Assembly (NCBI GenBank): GCA_019420585.1
Contig: JAHZGX010000019.1
Coordinates: 1-64,000, forward strand
Source: Prevotellaceae bacterium
GTDB taxonomy: Bacteria; Bacteroidota; Bacteroidia; Bacteroidales; Bacteroidaceae
DNA length: 64,000 nt
Direction of reading: 5' to 3'
Both the position numbers and the translations under genes were made by a program. The notes under the pieces are model-generated. The model was not told where the DNA came from, searched no databases, and saw only the letters and a program-made list of their open reading frames with translations. Shown here in pieces: positions 36,433-46,800 of this stretch; within the stretch, counting starts at the first letter, position 1; every line of letters starts with the position of its first letter.

Positions 36433-37707
36433 TCACCTGACTCTGAGTCGCTGCCCCGGGTTGATGCGGGTGCTCCTCAAACCATTAAGCCGCTTTATCC
36501 TGTCCACCGTAGTATGGTTTCTTTTGGCTATGGCGCCCAATGTGTCACCCTTGCGTACCCTCACTGTCTGCGAACGCGCGGCACTTGCCGAGCGTGACTT
36601 GGACTCTGTCACGGGCACCTCCACCACGGGACTGAGTTTCTCGTCCTGCACATAGATGCTGTCTCCGGCCTCCAAGAATGCATTCACCTTGTCGCCAGGC
36701 ATGCGCAGGATGCAAGGGCGTGCCTCACCGGGAATCAGGCTGGTACGGTACTGGGGATTGAGAGCCCGCAGTTCGTCATGCCCTATGCCGCACACCTGCT
36801 CTATGCGTTCCATGCGCACGTTGCGCGTAAGCAGAAGCGTGTCTGTGGGCTGTGGAAGCGTGGTGTTCACGGGGCAGATGTTATGGTCGCAGTAATAGTT
36901 CATGATATAGTTGGCTGCGATGAAGGCAGGTACGTAACCCTGCGTCTCCCGGGGCAGGTAAGAATAGATGGACCAGTAGTCCTTGACTCCGTTGGCACGC
37001 TTGATGGCCTTGCTCACATTGTTGGGGCCACAGTTGTAACTGGCTATCACCAACGTCCAGTCACCGAAGATGTCATAAAGATCCTTTAAGTAACGTGCGG
37101 CCGCATAACTGGCCTTCACCGGATCCCGCCGTTCATCGACCAGGCTGGTCACCTCCAGTCCATACTGCTTGCCTGTGCCTATCATGAACTGCCAGAGTCC
37201 GGCTGCCCCCACCCGGCTCGTGGCTCCAGGATTGAGTGCACTCTCAATCACAGGCAGGTATTTCAGTTCAAGTGGCACCTGGTAACTTTCCAGAGCCTCC
37301 TCGAAGATAGGTATATAAAAGTTGAAAGCCCCCAGCATCACGCTCACTGAGCGGCGCAGGCGGCCTCCGTACTGGTCTATGTACTTTCTCACCACGTCAT
37401 TGTAAGGCATGTCCACCACGTTGGGCAACCTGCGCAACCGTGACTGGTACACCTCGGGGGCATAGGTCACCACCTCGCCTGTGGTGTGGCATTCCTCATT
37501 GAAGGAAAGATTGTTGCGCACGGCCCAACTCTGCAGCAGGCTGTCCATCTCCTGTGTCTGCATGCCCTCGGGCAACACCAGTGAGTCATCTGCCGCACCG
37601 GCCAGGCTGTCGGGAACTGCTTCCTGCGCCGTGGCCTGCACGGTGCCTGCCACCAACAACATTGCCGTCAGCGCAGCTGTATGCCATATCATGCTTGTAT
37701 GTTTCAT
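36433..37707 (-). CDS. Membrane-associated lytic transglycosylase with LysM (424 aa)
   Basis: MltD-like peptidoglycan lyase. Signal peptide about 1-27 (VAGTVQATAQ). SLT domain with PLELKYLPVIESALNPGATSRVGAAGLWQFMIGTGKQYGLEV (catalytic Glu in VIESAL) and VIASYNCGPNNVSKA. One C-terminal LysM domain (QTVRVRKGDTLGAIAKRNHTTVDRIKRLNGL...INPGQRLRV). Usual length for this Bacteroidales type. The gene is 17 bp after the DUF5683 gene stop. Confidence 0.92.
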   Translation of the reverse strand: MKHTSMIWHTAALTAMLLVAGTVQATAQEAVPDSLAGAADDSLVLPEGMQTQEMDSLLQSWAVRNNLSFNEECHTTGEVVTYAPEVYQSRLRRLPNVVDMPYNDVVRKYIDQYGGRLRRSVSVMLGAFNFYIPIFEEALESYQVPLELKYLPVIESALNPGATSRVGAAGLWQFMIGTGKQYGLEVTSLVDERRDPVKASYAAARYLKDLYDIFGDWTLVIASYNCGPNNVSKAIKRANGVKDYWSIYSYLPRETQGYVPAFIAANYIMNYYCDHNICPVNTTLPQPTDTLLLTRNVRMERIEQVCGIGHDELRALNPQYRTSLIPGEARPCILRMPGDKVNAFLEAGDSIYVQDEKLSPVVEVPVTESKSRSASAARSQTVRVRKGDTLGAIAKRNHTTVDRIKRLNGLRSTRINPGQRLRVR

Positions 37708-37724
37708 TCTTTGTCTTGTTTTCC

Positions 37725-38507
37725 TTAGAAGTTCAGGCAGAACTGCAGAGCCGGCACCCGTTGGCGCGTACGCCCTCCTGCCATGTACGTTTCCATCATC
37801 ACGGGTTCCATGTGCATGCTCAGGTCCTCACTGATGTCAAATGAAGAAAGTTCCGCATCCACGTAGGCATCCACCACCGAGAGCAGATACACGCCGGCAA
37901 AGGCAAATATACTCATGTCCCTGAAGCGGCGGAAGTGATTCTTCTTGTTCTTGAATATTTCCTTGAAGCGCTCCTCCTTGCCCGTGATGTCATAGCCCAT
38001 GGGGAGCATCTTCTCGTAACTCTTCGTGTTGGGGTCGCTGTCCATGATGTCAAGATAGGCCTGCGAGTAGTCCTTCAGCATCTGGTTGTTCCAGGTGAGG
38101 GCATAGGCACAACCTAGGTATCCACCATAAATGATGGGCAGTTTCCAGTACTTGCGGTTATATATCTGCCCCCCGCCCGGGAACACGAGCGCAAGCCACA
38201 TGGAGCGTATTGGGTCTGGGCGGAAAAGGACAGGGCGCCTGTAAGGCTCAGTCTGCCGCAGCAGGCTGTCGGTCACCGCAGCCATCGCGGCAGAGTCCGG
38301 CACGAGCAGGGCAGCCACAAGCGTGTCGGCCGCACCTGCAGGCGCGACAGCAGTATCTGCAGGTACAGGCTGATGCACAGAATCAGCAGGCAGATCGGGA
38401 AATTCCCGAACTACCTGCGCGCGCAGCAAAGCACCCACACTCCAGCAGGCTACGGCAATGCACACGGCCAGCAGCCTGATACCAGATATATACCTGCGCG
38501 GCATCAA
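37725..38507 (-). CDS. DUF5683 protein (260 aa)
   Basis: Inner- or outer-membrane associated protein always found next to parB in Bacteroidales. Signal-like N-terminus (LLAVCIAVACWSVGALLRAQ), a disordered Pro/Ala-rich part, then the conserved core AVFPGGGQIYNRKYWKLPIIYGGYLGCAYALTWNN... (three stretches that look like membrane helices) and YLLSVVDAYVDAEL. Its role is unknown; position suggests a link between cell envelope and chromosome partition. It overlaps parB by 4 bp. Confidence 0.8.
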   Translation of the reverse strand: MMPRRYISGIRLLAVCIAVACWSVGALLRAQVVREFPDLPADSVHQPVPADTAVAPAGAADTLVAALLVPDSAAMAAVTDSLLRQTEPYRRPVLFRPDPIRSMWLALVFPGGGQIYNRKYWKLPIIYGGYLGCAYALTWNNQMLKDYSQAYLDIMDSDPNTKSYEKMLPMGYDITGKEERFKEIFKNKKNHFRRFRDMSIFAFAGVYLLSVVDAYVDAELSSFDISEDLSMHMEPVMMETYMAGGRTRQRVPALQFCLNF

Positions 38508-39406
38508 CTCTTCAGGTGGTCAAACATTTCCATGATGCGTTCCAGTTCCGCCTCGTTGGCAAAGGGGATGCTTATCTTTCCCTTACCCTTCTCCGAGCAG
38601 GTCAACTGCACCTTGGTCTGGAAGAACTTGCTCAAACTATCACGCAGCACGTTGTACTCCGTGCTCAAGGTGGAGCCCTTCTGGCGTATGCGCTTGCCGT
38701 CCTTTGCCTTCACGGTACCTCCCTCGGAGAGTTCCTTGACCATCTCCTCCACACGGCGCACACTCAGTCCGTGAGCCACCATCTCCTCAAACACGTGCAG
38801 TTGCGCCTTAGGATCATCCAGTGCCAGCAGGGCACGGGCGTGCCCCATGTCTATCTGGCGTTCCTTGAGCGCCACCTGTATGGGTGCGGGCAACTTGAGC
38901 AGACGCAGGTAGTTGGTCACCGTGGCACGGTTCTTGCCAACCTTCTCGCTCAGTTGCTCCTGCGTGAGTCCATACTGTTCAATCAGATGCTGATAGGCCA
39001 GAGCCACTTCCAAGGCGGTCAGGTCCTGCCTCTGGATGTTCTCCACCAGCGCCATCTCCATCATGTTCTCGTCATCCACCGTACGTATGTAGGCGGGTAT
39101 GTGGGTCAGGCCCGCCATCTGGCAGGCCCGCCAGCGCCGTTCTCCGGCAATGATTGTGTAAAATCCGTCGGCTGTGTCACGCAGGGTGATGGGCTGCACT
39201 ATGCCTATCTGTGCTATGCTGTCGGCCAGTTCGCGCAGGCTATCCTCGTTGAATTCCCTGCGCGGCTGATCGGGATTGGGCTTGATGAGCAGCACGTCCA
39301 CCTCGCCTATGCTCGACGATCCTCCGGTGCTCACTTCGCTGTTGTCCAGCAGAGCATCCAAGCCCCGACCCAGTGCCGGAGTACCATATTTCTTCTTTAT
39401 AGTCAT
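38504..39406 (-). CDS. parB: Chromosome partitioning protein ParB (300 aa)
   Basis: CTPase and DNA-binding protein that loads at parS sites. N-terminal linker, GRGLDALL, the CTP-binding region (IKPNPDQPRREFNEDSLRELADSI, IVQPITLRDTADGFYTIIAGERRWRACQMAGL), HTH (LTQEQLSEKVGKNRATVTNYLRLLKLP) and a C-terminal dimerisation region. ParA precedes it by 12 bp. No parS-like TGTTTCACGTGAAACA was found by eye nearby. Confidence 0.95.
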   Translation of the reverse strand: MTIKKKYGTPALGRGLDALLDNSEVSTGGSSSIGEVDVLLIKPNPDQPRREFNEDSLRELADSIAQIGIVQPITLRDTADGFYTIIAGERRWRACQMAGLTHIPAYIRTVDDENMMEMALVENIQRQDLTALEVALAYQHLIEQYGLTQEQLSEKVGKNRATVTNYLRLLKLPAPIQVALKERQIDMGHARALLALDDPKAQLHVFEEMVAHGLSVRRVEEMVKELSEGGTVKAKDGKRIRQKGSTLSTEYNVLRDSLSKFFQTKVQLTCSEKGKGKISIPFANEAELERIMEMFDHLKS

Positions 39407-39418
39407 GTGTGTCGGTCT

Positions 39419-40186
39419 TTAAGCCTCGTTCTTGCTGACCACCTCTTCGGCCAGGCTCACGTATGCCTTTGCTCCTGCCGAGTCGGCATCGTAGAGTATG
39501 GCAGGCATACCATGCCCCGGAGCCTCGCTCAGTTTCACGTTGCGCTGTATCACGGTCTGGAACACCAAGTCACGGAAGTGCCTCCTCACCTCGTCCCTCA
39601 CCTGGTTGGCCAGGCGCAGGCGACCATCATACATGGTCAGCAGGAAGCCCTCAATCTCCAGTTCCTGGTTGAGGCGTGACTTCACAATCTTGATGGTGTT
39701 GAGCAACTGACTGATACCCTCCAGGGCAAAGTACTCGCACTGCACAGGTATGATGACGCTTTGCGCAGCCGTGAGGGCGTTGACCGTGATGAGCCCCAGA
39801 CTAGGACTACAGTCTATCAACACATAATCATACTCGGCTTTCACATCGGCCAGGAGCCTCTTAAGGACGGTCTCCCGCGAGCGCATCTTCAGCATCTCAA
39901 TCTCTGCACCCACCAGGTCCACGTGCGAAGGAATGATGTCCAGCCCCTCAATGTCGGTCGTGTAGATGGTCTCGCGTATGGGCATCTGTCCGGTCAAGGC
40001 ATTGTAGATGGTACTGTCCACCTGCTTGCTGTCCACACCGAGCCCACTTGAGGCATTGGCCTGCGGGTCTGCATCAATCAGCAGGACTTTCTTCTCCATG
40101 GTGGCCAGCGATGCTGCCAGGTTCATGCTGGTGGTGGTCTTGCCCACGCCGCCCTTCTGATTGGCTATTGCTATAATCTTGCTCAT
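39419..40186 (-). CDS. parA: Chromosome partitioning ATPase ParA/Soj (255 aa)
   Basis: Deviant Walker A ATPase that drives segregation together with ParB. IAIANQKGGVGKTTTSMNLAASLA (about 5-28), LLIDADPQANAS and DYVLIDCSPSLG (switch/Walker B), YDGRLRLANQV. Complete length for chromosomal ParA. It is divergent from surE; the intergenic region holds two DnaA boxes. Confidence 0.96.
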   Translation of the reverse strand: MSKIIAIANQKGGVGKTTTSMNLAASLATMEKKVLLIDADPQANASSGLGVDSKQVDSTIYNALTGQMPIRETIYTTDIEGLDIIPSHVDLVGAEIEMLKMRSRETVLKRLLADVKAEYDYVLIDCSPSLGLITVNALTAAQSVIIPVQCEYFALEGISQLLNTIKIVKSRLNQELEIEGFLLTMYDGRLRLANQVRDEVRRHFRDLVFQTVIQRNVKLSEAPGHGMPAILYDADSAGAKAYVSLAEEVVSKNEA

Positions 40187-40220
40187 TTCGGTATGTCCCT
40201 TTCTGTTGTTTTATCAGGTA

Positions 40221-40228
40221 CAAAGGTA
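40221..40228 (-). promoter_or_regulatory. -7 element of the parA operon
   Basis: TACCTTTG on the minus strand, about 35 nt before the parA ATG. The -33 element is not exact. Confidence 0.5.
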
Positions 40229-40278
40229 TGCTTTTTGAGGCGAATACGTCATGGCCATAGGAGCGAAATGGAGAAAGT

Positions 40279-40307
40279 TGTGGATAACTCCTACTTTTTG
40301 TGGATAA
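40279..40307. promoter_or_regulatory. Two perfect DnaA boxes between parA and surE
   Basis: TGTGGATAA, the reverse complement of TTATCCACA, occurs at 40279-40287 and 40299-40307, 20 bp apart in the same orientation. They lie between divergent operons. They could be part of oriC or a DnaA-controlled promoter. Confidence 0.7.
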
Positions 40308-40377
40308 CTTGCCCTCCGCTTTCCGTTGCGAAGATAACATTTTCTTTCCGAACGGCAGGCACCTTGACCGAAATTCG

Positions 40378-40385
40378 TACCTTTG
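40378..40385 (+). promoter_or_regulatory. -7 element of surE-lpxB
   Basis: TACCTTTG at 40378-40385, about 22 nt before the surE ATG. No TTG is found at the ideal distance. Confidence 0.5.
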
Positions 40386-40407
40386 CAAAGCAAAAAAGGA
40401 CTGATTT

Positions 40408-41169
40408 ATGACTGAAAGGCCCCTTATTCTCATCTCCAACGATGACGGAACGGAAGCCCAAGGCATCGGGGAACTCACCCAACTGATGTTCCCGCTGGGC
40501 GACATTGTGGTGGTGGCACCCGACAGACCGCGCTCCGGAGCGGCATGCTCCATGACCGTGACCGACGACATCACACTCTGCCTGCTGGAACGCAGCGCGG
40601 AACTTACTCGGTATGCATGCAGCGGCACCCCCGCCGACTGCGTGAAACTGGCACTTGAACGAGTGGTTGACAGGCGACCGGCACTCGTGGTGTCGGGCAT
40701 CAACCACGGCGACAACGCATCGGTCAACGTGCATTACAGCGGCACCATGGGAGCCGTGATGGAAGCATGCATGAAGGGCATCCCGGCAGTGGGATTCAGC
40801 CTGCGCACCCGTGACAAGCAGTGTGACTTTGCCCCTTACGGAAATGCCATACAACGCATTGCACAGCATGTGTTGCACCATGGCTTGCCACAGGGTACAT
40901 GCCTCAACGTCAACTTTCCGCAGGTAGAGGCGCTGTGCGGCCTGCGTGTGTGCCGCATGGCACGTGGGGCGTGGGAATCAGAATGGGAGGAGGCAGACAA
41001 GCCGGGCACATTCAGACTCACGGGACGCTTCACCTGCCTGGAACCCGAAGCCGAGGATACTGACTGGTGGGCACTTGACCACGGCTTCGGGGCTGTGGTG
41101 CCTCTGCAAATAGACATGACCAACAGCGGTTACCTGGCCGCACTCAAGCCACTCGAACAGGAACCATGA
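40408..41169 (+). CDS. surE: 5'/3'-nucleotidase SurE (253 aa)
   Basis: Metal-dependent nucleoside monophosphatase of stress/stationary phase. LILISNDDGTEAQGIGEL (about 6-23, the ND metal ligands), VVAPDRPRSGAACSMTV, YACSGTPADCVKLAL, LVVSGINHGDN and VHYSGTMGAVMEACM are all intact. The gene overlaps lpxB by 4 bp (ATGA), a frequent arrangement in Bacteroidetes. Confidence 0.95.
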   Translation: MTERPLILISNDDGTEAQGIGELTQLMFPLGDIVVVAPDRPRSGAACSMTVTDDITLCLLERSAELTRYACSGTPADCVKLALERVVDRRPALVVSGINHGDNASVNVHYSGTMGAVMEACMKGIPAVGFSLRTRDKQCDFAPYGNAIQRIAQHVLHHGLPQGTCLNVNFPQVEALCGLRVCRMARGAWESEWEEADKPGTFRLTGRFTCLEPEAEDTDWWALDHGFGAVVPLQIDMTNSGYLAALKPLEQEP

Positions 41170-42335
41170 GATACTATCTGATTGCCGGAGAGGCCAGCGG
41201 AGACCTCCACGCCAGCCACCTGATGGATGCCATCAGGCAGGAAGACCCGCAGGCAGAGTTCCGCGGCATAGGCGGAGACATGATGGAGGCACAGGGAGCC
41301 ACGCTCATCCGCCATTACCGCCAGTTGGCCTACATGGGCATACTGCCCGTTCTGCGCCACCTCCCCACCATACTGGCAGGCATGAAGGCATGCCGTTCCG
41401 ACATACCGGCCTGGCAGCCCGACGCACTCATCCTGGTGGACTACCCGGGCTTCAACCTGAGCATGGCCAAGTACGTGCACACGCATACACGCATTCCCGT
41501 GTTCTACTACATATCGCCCAAGATATGGGCATGGAAGGAGCACCGCATACGTGACATACGGCGGTATGTAGACACCATGCTCAGCATCCTGCCCTTTGAG
41601 GTGGACTTCTACGAGCACAAGCACCACTACCCCATCCACTACGTGGGCAATCCCACGGTGGACGAGGTGGATGCCTACCTGCGCAGCCACCCTGCCGATG
41701 CACGCTCCTTCTGCCTGGACAACGGGCTGGACAGCCGCCCCGTGATAGCCCTCCTGGCTGGAAGCCGCCGGCAAGAGATACGCGACAACCTGCCTCGCAT
41801 GGTGGAGGCGGCACTGTCTATGGCAGACCACTACCAACTGGTGGTGGCCGCCGCACCGGGCATCCCCGATGATTATTACCATGAGGTGCTGGCAGACCAG
41901 TACAAAAGACTTAAGGACGGACAACGCCCGGGCATGGTGCGCAACCAGACTTACCGCCTGCTGCAACACAGCGCTGCCGCGCTGGTGACCAGCGGGACGG
42001 CTACGCTGGAGACGGCCCTACTGAACGTGCCACAGGTGGTGTGCTACTACATGTGGGCAGGACGACTGGCCTCACTGGCACGAAGACTGGTGCTGAAGAT
42101 TCCTTTCGTCTCACTGGTCAACCTGGTGGCCGGCGAGGAGGTGGTGCCCGAACTGGTGGCCGAGCAGATGAATGTGCGCAACCTGGAGCGACACCTGAAG
42201 GCCATACTGCCCGGAGGTGATGCCAGGCAGGCACAACTGGAAGGCTACAGACGCATGGCAGGCAAACTGGGAGAGCCCGGTGCACCGGAGCACGCGGCAC
42301 ATATCATAGCCGAACGCCTTGCTTCCACCCGCTGA
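41166..42335 (+). CDS. lpxB: Lipid-A-disaccharide synthase (389 aa)
   Basis: GT19 enzyme that joins lipid X and UDP-2,3-diacylglucosamine in lipid A assembly. Clear N-terminal fold (RYYLIAGEASGDLHASHLMDAI, FRGIGGDMMEAQGATLI, YPGFNLSMAKYV, YYISPKIWAWKEHR), and HYVGNPTVDEV, IALLAGSRRQEI, LVTSGTATLETAL and YYMWAGRLASLARRLV in the second half. C-terminus EHAAHIIAERLASTR is complete. A broken copy of the last 60 codons and of the downstream sequence exists at 52550-52834. Confidence 0.95.
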   Translation: MRYYLIAGEASGDLHASHLMDAIRQEDPQAEFRGIGGDMMEAQGATLIRHYRQLAYMGILPVLRHLPTILAGMKACRSDIPAWQPDALILVDYPGFNLSMAKYVHTHTRIPVFYYISPKIWAWKEHRIRDIRRYVDTMLSILPFEVDFYEHKHHYPIHYVGNPTVDEVDAYLRSHPADARSFCLDNGLDSRPVIALLAGSRRQEIRDNLPRMVEAALSMADHYQLVVAAAPGIPDDYYHEVLADQYKRLKDGQRPGMVRNQTYRLLQHSAAALVTSGTATLETALLNVPQVVCYYMWAGRLASLARRLVLKIPFVSLVNLVAGEEVVPELVAEQMNVRNLERHLKAILPGGDARQAQLEGYRRMAGKLGEPGAPEHAAHIIAERLASTR

Positions 42336-42512
42336 GGAAACCTCCCCCAAAAGACCCAGAAAAACACGCTTTCCAGACACACTGCCGCATGCCTCAAAAC
42401 AGGCACTGCGGTGCGATGGCCAACGCAGAGCGCTTCATATGCCAATGAAGAGCACTTCGTCAGCGTCGTCAGCCAACGCAGCGCTCTGCGTTTTTAACAC
42501 TTATTAGGTGTC
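42311..42512. repeat. Source copy of the lpxB 3'-end repeat
   Basis: From lpxB codon AER onward, this region matches 52676-52825 in direct orientation: GAACGCCTTGC, CCCGCTGAGGA, CAGAAAAACACGC, CCAGACACACTGCCGCATGC, CAACGCAG and TTTTAACACTT/TTTTCAACACTT. Here GCCAACGCAG occurs twice, around 42419 and 42472; the other copy has one, consistent with deletion between the two. No gene is supported in 42336-43192 apart from structure at 42925-43006. Confidence 0.8.
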
Positions 42513-42924
42513 ATAGCGAGAGCACTGCAGTCCACGGCACATGCCTCTGCCTCTTCAATGATGAAAACTCACTAGCATCCCAGCAAACAAAGCGCCTTTT
42601 CTGGAACAGGCATACGCCCCCATACGGTTCAAATTATGCCCTACAGAGGCAAGTTTTCGCATAATCCTTTCCATGTTCACGAACTTCATTGTAATTTTGC
42701 ATCAAGTGCGTTGCCACTTCCTGACTTCAGCCGGGATATGGATACCGCACAGGGGAAGTCCGTGTGCGCGCTACGGCCATCGGGAGCGATTGCATGCCGA
42801 ACACGGGGAAAGGCTTTCCGAAAAATTGCAAAAATAGAAGGCGTTTACAAAAGCGCTTCGTTCGTGACTCTCTGAAACTTCGCAAACTTTAGAAATCGTC
42901 AGGAACAAGAGCAACGGTAGATGT

Positions 42925-43006
42925 CCAGGGTGTGGCCATGTCACACCCCTGGGATACGTGTACACCTATCTGAGGTACATGCCCTAGGGGGATTGTGTAC
43001 ATCCCA
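42925..43006 (+). other. Two stacked inverted repeats upstream of the LytTR gene
   Basis: CCAGGGTGTG (42925-42934) pairs with CACACCCCTGG (42942-42952, one bulge). TGGGATACGTGTACAC (42950-42965) pairs with GTGTACATCCCA (42995-43006) leaving a 3-4 nt bulge. This may be a structured leader or a regulator site. I do not recognise a known riboswitch. Confidence 0.4.
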
Positions 43007-43192
43007 TATCGGCGTGGGCTTCTTAGCGTTGTCTGTTCATACGGTTTCGGGCAATGCGAAGGCCTCAGAGAGTGGAACGGACGGCACATAGTGTCCACGC
43101 TCTTTCGTATACGCATGAAAACATTTTACACAACACTGCCACAGACTGCCTGCACAGCGCGAGTTTCTGGCAACCCTAAACCACAGACGCAG

Positions 43193-43573
43193 ATGACCGA
43201 CAGACTGCTCTTCAGAATCTATGGCGAGATGTACCTGGTAGACCTCGCCTCGGTGCTGTACTTCAAGGCCGATGACCATTATACCCACGTCTACTTCACC
43301 TCGGGAACCCACATGGTGATGCCCTTTGGGCTGAGCAAGGTGGAGGCCGCCATCGCCCAACACACATCTGGCAGCACCTCACTGCTCAGATTGGGGCGTA
43401 CCTACATCGTTGATGTGAAGCGCATCTACCATGTCAACATGCTCAAGCAGACCATCCTGCTGGCAGATGACCATGGCCAGGTACACCCGCTGCGTTTTTC
43501 CAGACAAGTACTGCAGTCGCTCATGGAACGCCTGGAGCGCGACTGCCACCCCACACCTCCCGGCACCCTCTAA
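43193..43573 (+). CDS. LytTR-type DNA-binding regulator without receiver domain (126 aa)
   Basis: Stand-alone LytTR domain: LLFRIYGEMYLVDLASVLYFKADDHYTHVYFTSGTHMVMPFGLSKVEAAI, LLRLGRTYIVDVKRIYHVNMLKQTILLADD, HPLRFSRQVLQSLMERL. The frame is open to 42995, but residues before MTDRLLFR are not family-like; 43193 is preferred, 43115 is possible. The gene lies 230 bp before the 2184-aa fibre-like gene on the same strand and may control it. Small LytTR proteins of this kind often control surface or extracellular loci in Bacteroidales. Confidence 0.8.
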   Translation: MTDRLLFRIYGEMYLVDLASVLYFKADDHYTHVYFTSGTHMVMPFGLSKVEAAIAQHTSGSTSLLRLGRTYIVDVKRIYHVNMLKQTILLADDHGQVHPLRFSRQVLQSLMERLERDCHPTPPGTL

Positions 43574-43683
43574 CATCTCCCGGCAACAACTTCCGCCCAA
43601 CACGCCCATGAAAACTCACGAAAAGAACGCATGGATTCACGAATAACAAGATTCCCATCCATACACGCAGTGCCCTTTGTGAT

Positions 43684-43691
43684 TAATTTTG
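43684..43691 (+). promoter_or_regulatory. Possible -7 element for the 2184-aa gene
   Basis: TAATTTTG at 43684-43691; the matching TTTG at the right distance is not found. The leader would be about 105 nt. Confidence 0.35.
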
Positions 43692-43800
43692 TCCAAAATT
43701 GAACGTGCACGCAGAGCACACATTACTTAACAGCACACACGTGACACTAAAGGCGAACTTAAGAAAATCAAACATAATTAGCAACTAAAAAACTTGAGTT

Positions 43801-46800
43801 ATGGACAAGAAAGTACTCGTTTCCATTCTCGCCATGACCTCGGCGCCTTCTCTGACGGCGTGGGCCGATGCGAACCTGGACAACCTGAAGACTGGTGCAA
43901 TCAGCGATTGGGGCATTACAGATCCGAACAGCAATATAACGCTGGGACAGGACGGACTAATTATCTCCCCCGACGGAGTTTCCATCAGCCGTTCCATCAC
44001 ACTGGCTCCCGGCACCTACACACTCAGTGCCGCTACAATGACCAACGCAACCATCTTGGTTGACGATGCAGAACCGAAAAACGGGCAGTTCGTGGTAACA
44101 GGGGATGCAGTGAAGAATGTGAAAGTAACCCTGAAAGCAACCCGGGCGCAGACACAATTCCAAGTGGGCGGCTTGGAACTGATACTGGTATACGATTTCA
44201 ACACTAACCGAGCAACACTGGAAACCATGCTGTCCGCAGCAGTAAACAAGATTTTCGGTGATGACGAGGCTGCACGTGCCCTCAAAGATAAGAGCGCAAC
44301 AATCGCAGAAAAACTTGCCCGACTGGACAACAATAACAAAGTAGACACAGAGACCGGCAAGAACGATGCCTACGAAGCTTATGTGGAATACAAGATGTGG
44401 CTCGGCGCAACCGGATGTACCCTTGCCACGGATGACATAGCCGATTTTAACAAGGCCGTAGATGCTCAGGCAAGCAACACGAGTGCCTATGACAAGGCCA
44501 TGGCACTGGCAAACCAGCAGCAGGCAAGCCTTGACGCTTTCAAGAATATTTTGGCCAACTACGAGGATAACGAGACACTGGCAAAAGGTACATTCGACTA
44601 TGCAACCAAGGTTTCTGCAGCCAAATTGAAGGCGGCACAAGACTTCATTGACGCTTATAAGACAAAAGCCGAAGAGGCATACAAGGCCGGTGAAGCCGGT
44701 TCTGTGATGACAGACGAAGTGAACAAGGCGTTCACCGATGACACAACGGACAAAGATGGCAACGTCACAAGCAAAGGTGCCACCACACTTGTAAACGAAT
44801 TTGGCACAGCCGTAACTGCTGCCCCGGACGACCACAAGGCATACCTGGAGATTATTACTAGAGCAACCGCCCTCAAACAACAGGAGGAAGCGGCCCTGCA
44901 GGCTATCTACAAGGTGCTGAGCGACAAAGATGCCAATGGCGAGGAAGTATACATAGACACGCGCAACGAGGCTCAGGCCGAGTTGAATGAAGTGCTGATG
45001 GACCTCAACAAGATTGAAGGGCAAAACGGTAACGAGAACAATCATGAGGGTTCGGCCGCTCTATATGAGGAAAAACAGGATGACTTGAAAATAGGGGGCA
45101 CGTTTGAAACTCGCATCCAAACACTCCAAAACAAATGGACTCAATATGCTAGCGACAACAAAGCAGCCTATGCCGATGCCAAAGGCAAAGTGCAGGCTCT
45201 GCAAACCCAGTTGGATGAACTGACCAAGATTCAGGCCATCAAAGACAAATGGGCAGAATCTACAACGGCCATTCAGAAGCAGATTGACGACCTCAAGGAC
45301 AAGATTGAGAAAGACAATAGAGCACACAAATTTGCCGATGACGCCTACGCAGCAGACTGCGGAGAAGTCACAACAGCACTGGACAAATTGAATACAGATG
45401 CCAAGTTTGACATCGACAACTACACTGCACACGAGGCAGCCGCGAAGGCCGTGGCAGATGCCCAAAAGGAACTGACCAAAGCCATCAAGGCCGTCAGCGA
45501 GTTGAAGGGCGAGGGTGACATTGAGTACTCCTCTGCAGGCAAGTATACCCAAACGGAGACTGACCTCCAGAAAGAACTTGACGACATCTCGACATGGATT
45601 GAAAACAACTTCAAGGGACTGGGTAAAGACGGAAAACCTGTGATGGTGGACGGCAAGGAAGTTCCACAAACCTGCGATGGCGTAGATTACGGGATTGAAA
45701 AGTTCATCAGTGAAAAGGTTAATGTTTATCAGACAGACGCAGAGACAGCCCGTGACAACTATGTTGAGACCAAGAAAACATTGGCCGAGTACGATGCTTC
45801 TTTGAAAAAACTGACAGATAAGGTCACTGACCGTGAGGTTTGGGTAGGCGAATCATCAAGCGACACCTACGGGAAACACATTAATGCCATTCAAGGCAAA
45901 ATCGATGCTATAAAGAAGACGTTCAATGATGCCATTGCAACCACAGACAACAAGTACAACATAGGACTGCAGAACGCAAAGAATCAACTGGCCGATGGAT
46001 CAGACATCGTTGAAGAAGTGGATGCCTTGATTGGCACATACGATGCAGACAAAGAAAAATATGATAGAGATATCGTTGATCAGGCCATTAATAATGTTCT
46101 CCAGGAAGCAGCAAGACTCATCAATGCTACAAGAGAGAAACTTGATAATATAAGTATTGAGGCTCTGGGACTACGCAGGGATGATATTGAAGGGCGCAAG
46201 AGAGACATCGGCGCAGATATTGACAAACAGGAAAAAGCAGTAGAAGATGCCAAGACCACAGACAATAAGTCACAGGCATTGGCTGCCCTGACCAACATCA
46301 AGACTGCTCTTGAAAAGATTGACCTTAACATTGAGGCTCTGATAGAAGACGTAAACACTATCGCAGGAGAAGTTAAGGCCAACAACGACAAATACGATGA
46401 ACTGACAAAGGTACAGACAGGAACCCTGGCTGTCATCCAGGCAGACATCGACAAAATTCTCGACACCTACAAAGATGACGAGAGAACGGATGAGTTCGAA
46501 AACAAGAAAGAAGCACTGCAGGATGTGTTTGATGCCTTGAATCAGAATGTTCTTACATCATACGGTGCAGAAACCCTAATTAAGGATCTCGATGATGTCA
46601 TCAAGGACGGAAAGATTGAGAAGGAAGGTTATACTACACGTATAAACAAACTCACGAATAACGTTCGGACTGCCATTGACGAGGCAACAGCCTGCGCAAA
46701 AAACAGAAAAGCTTGGGACGATGCCAAAGCAGAATACGACAAAGCGGCTATTGCAACGGCTATTGCAACGGCCAAGTCCAATATTGCCAAGGAAGAGAAC

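Noticed and set aside
42636..42875. A 79-aa open frame after lpxB
   Set aside because: No RBS and low-complexity content; it lies in the non-coding region with hairpins.
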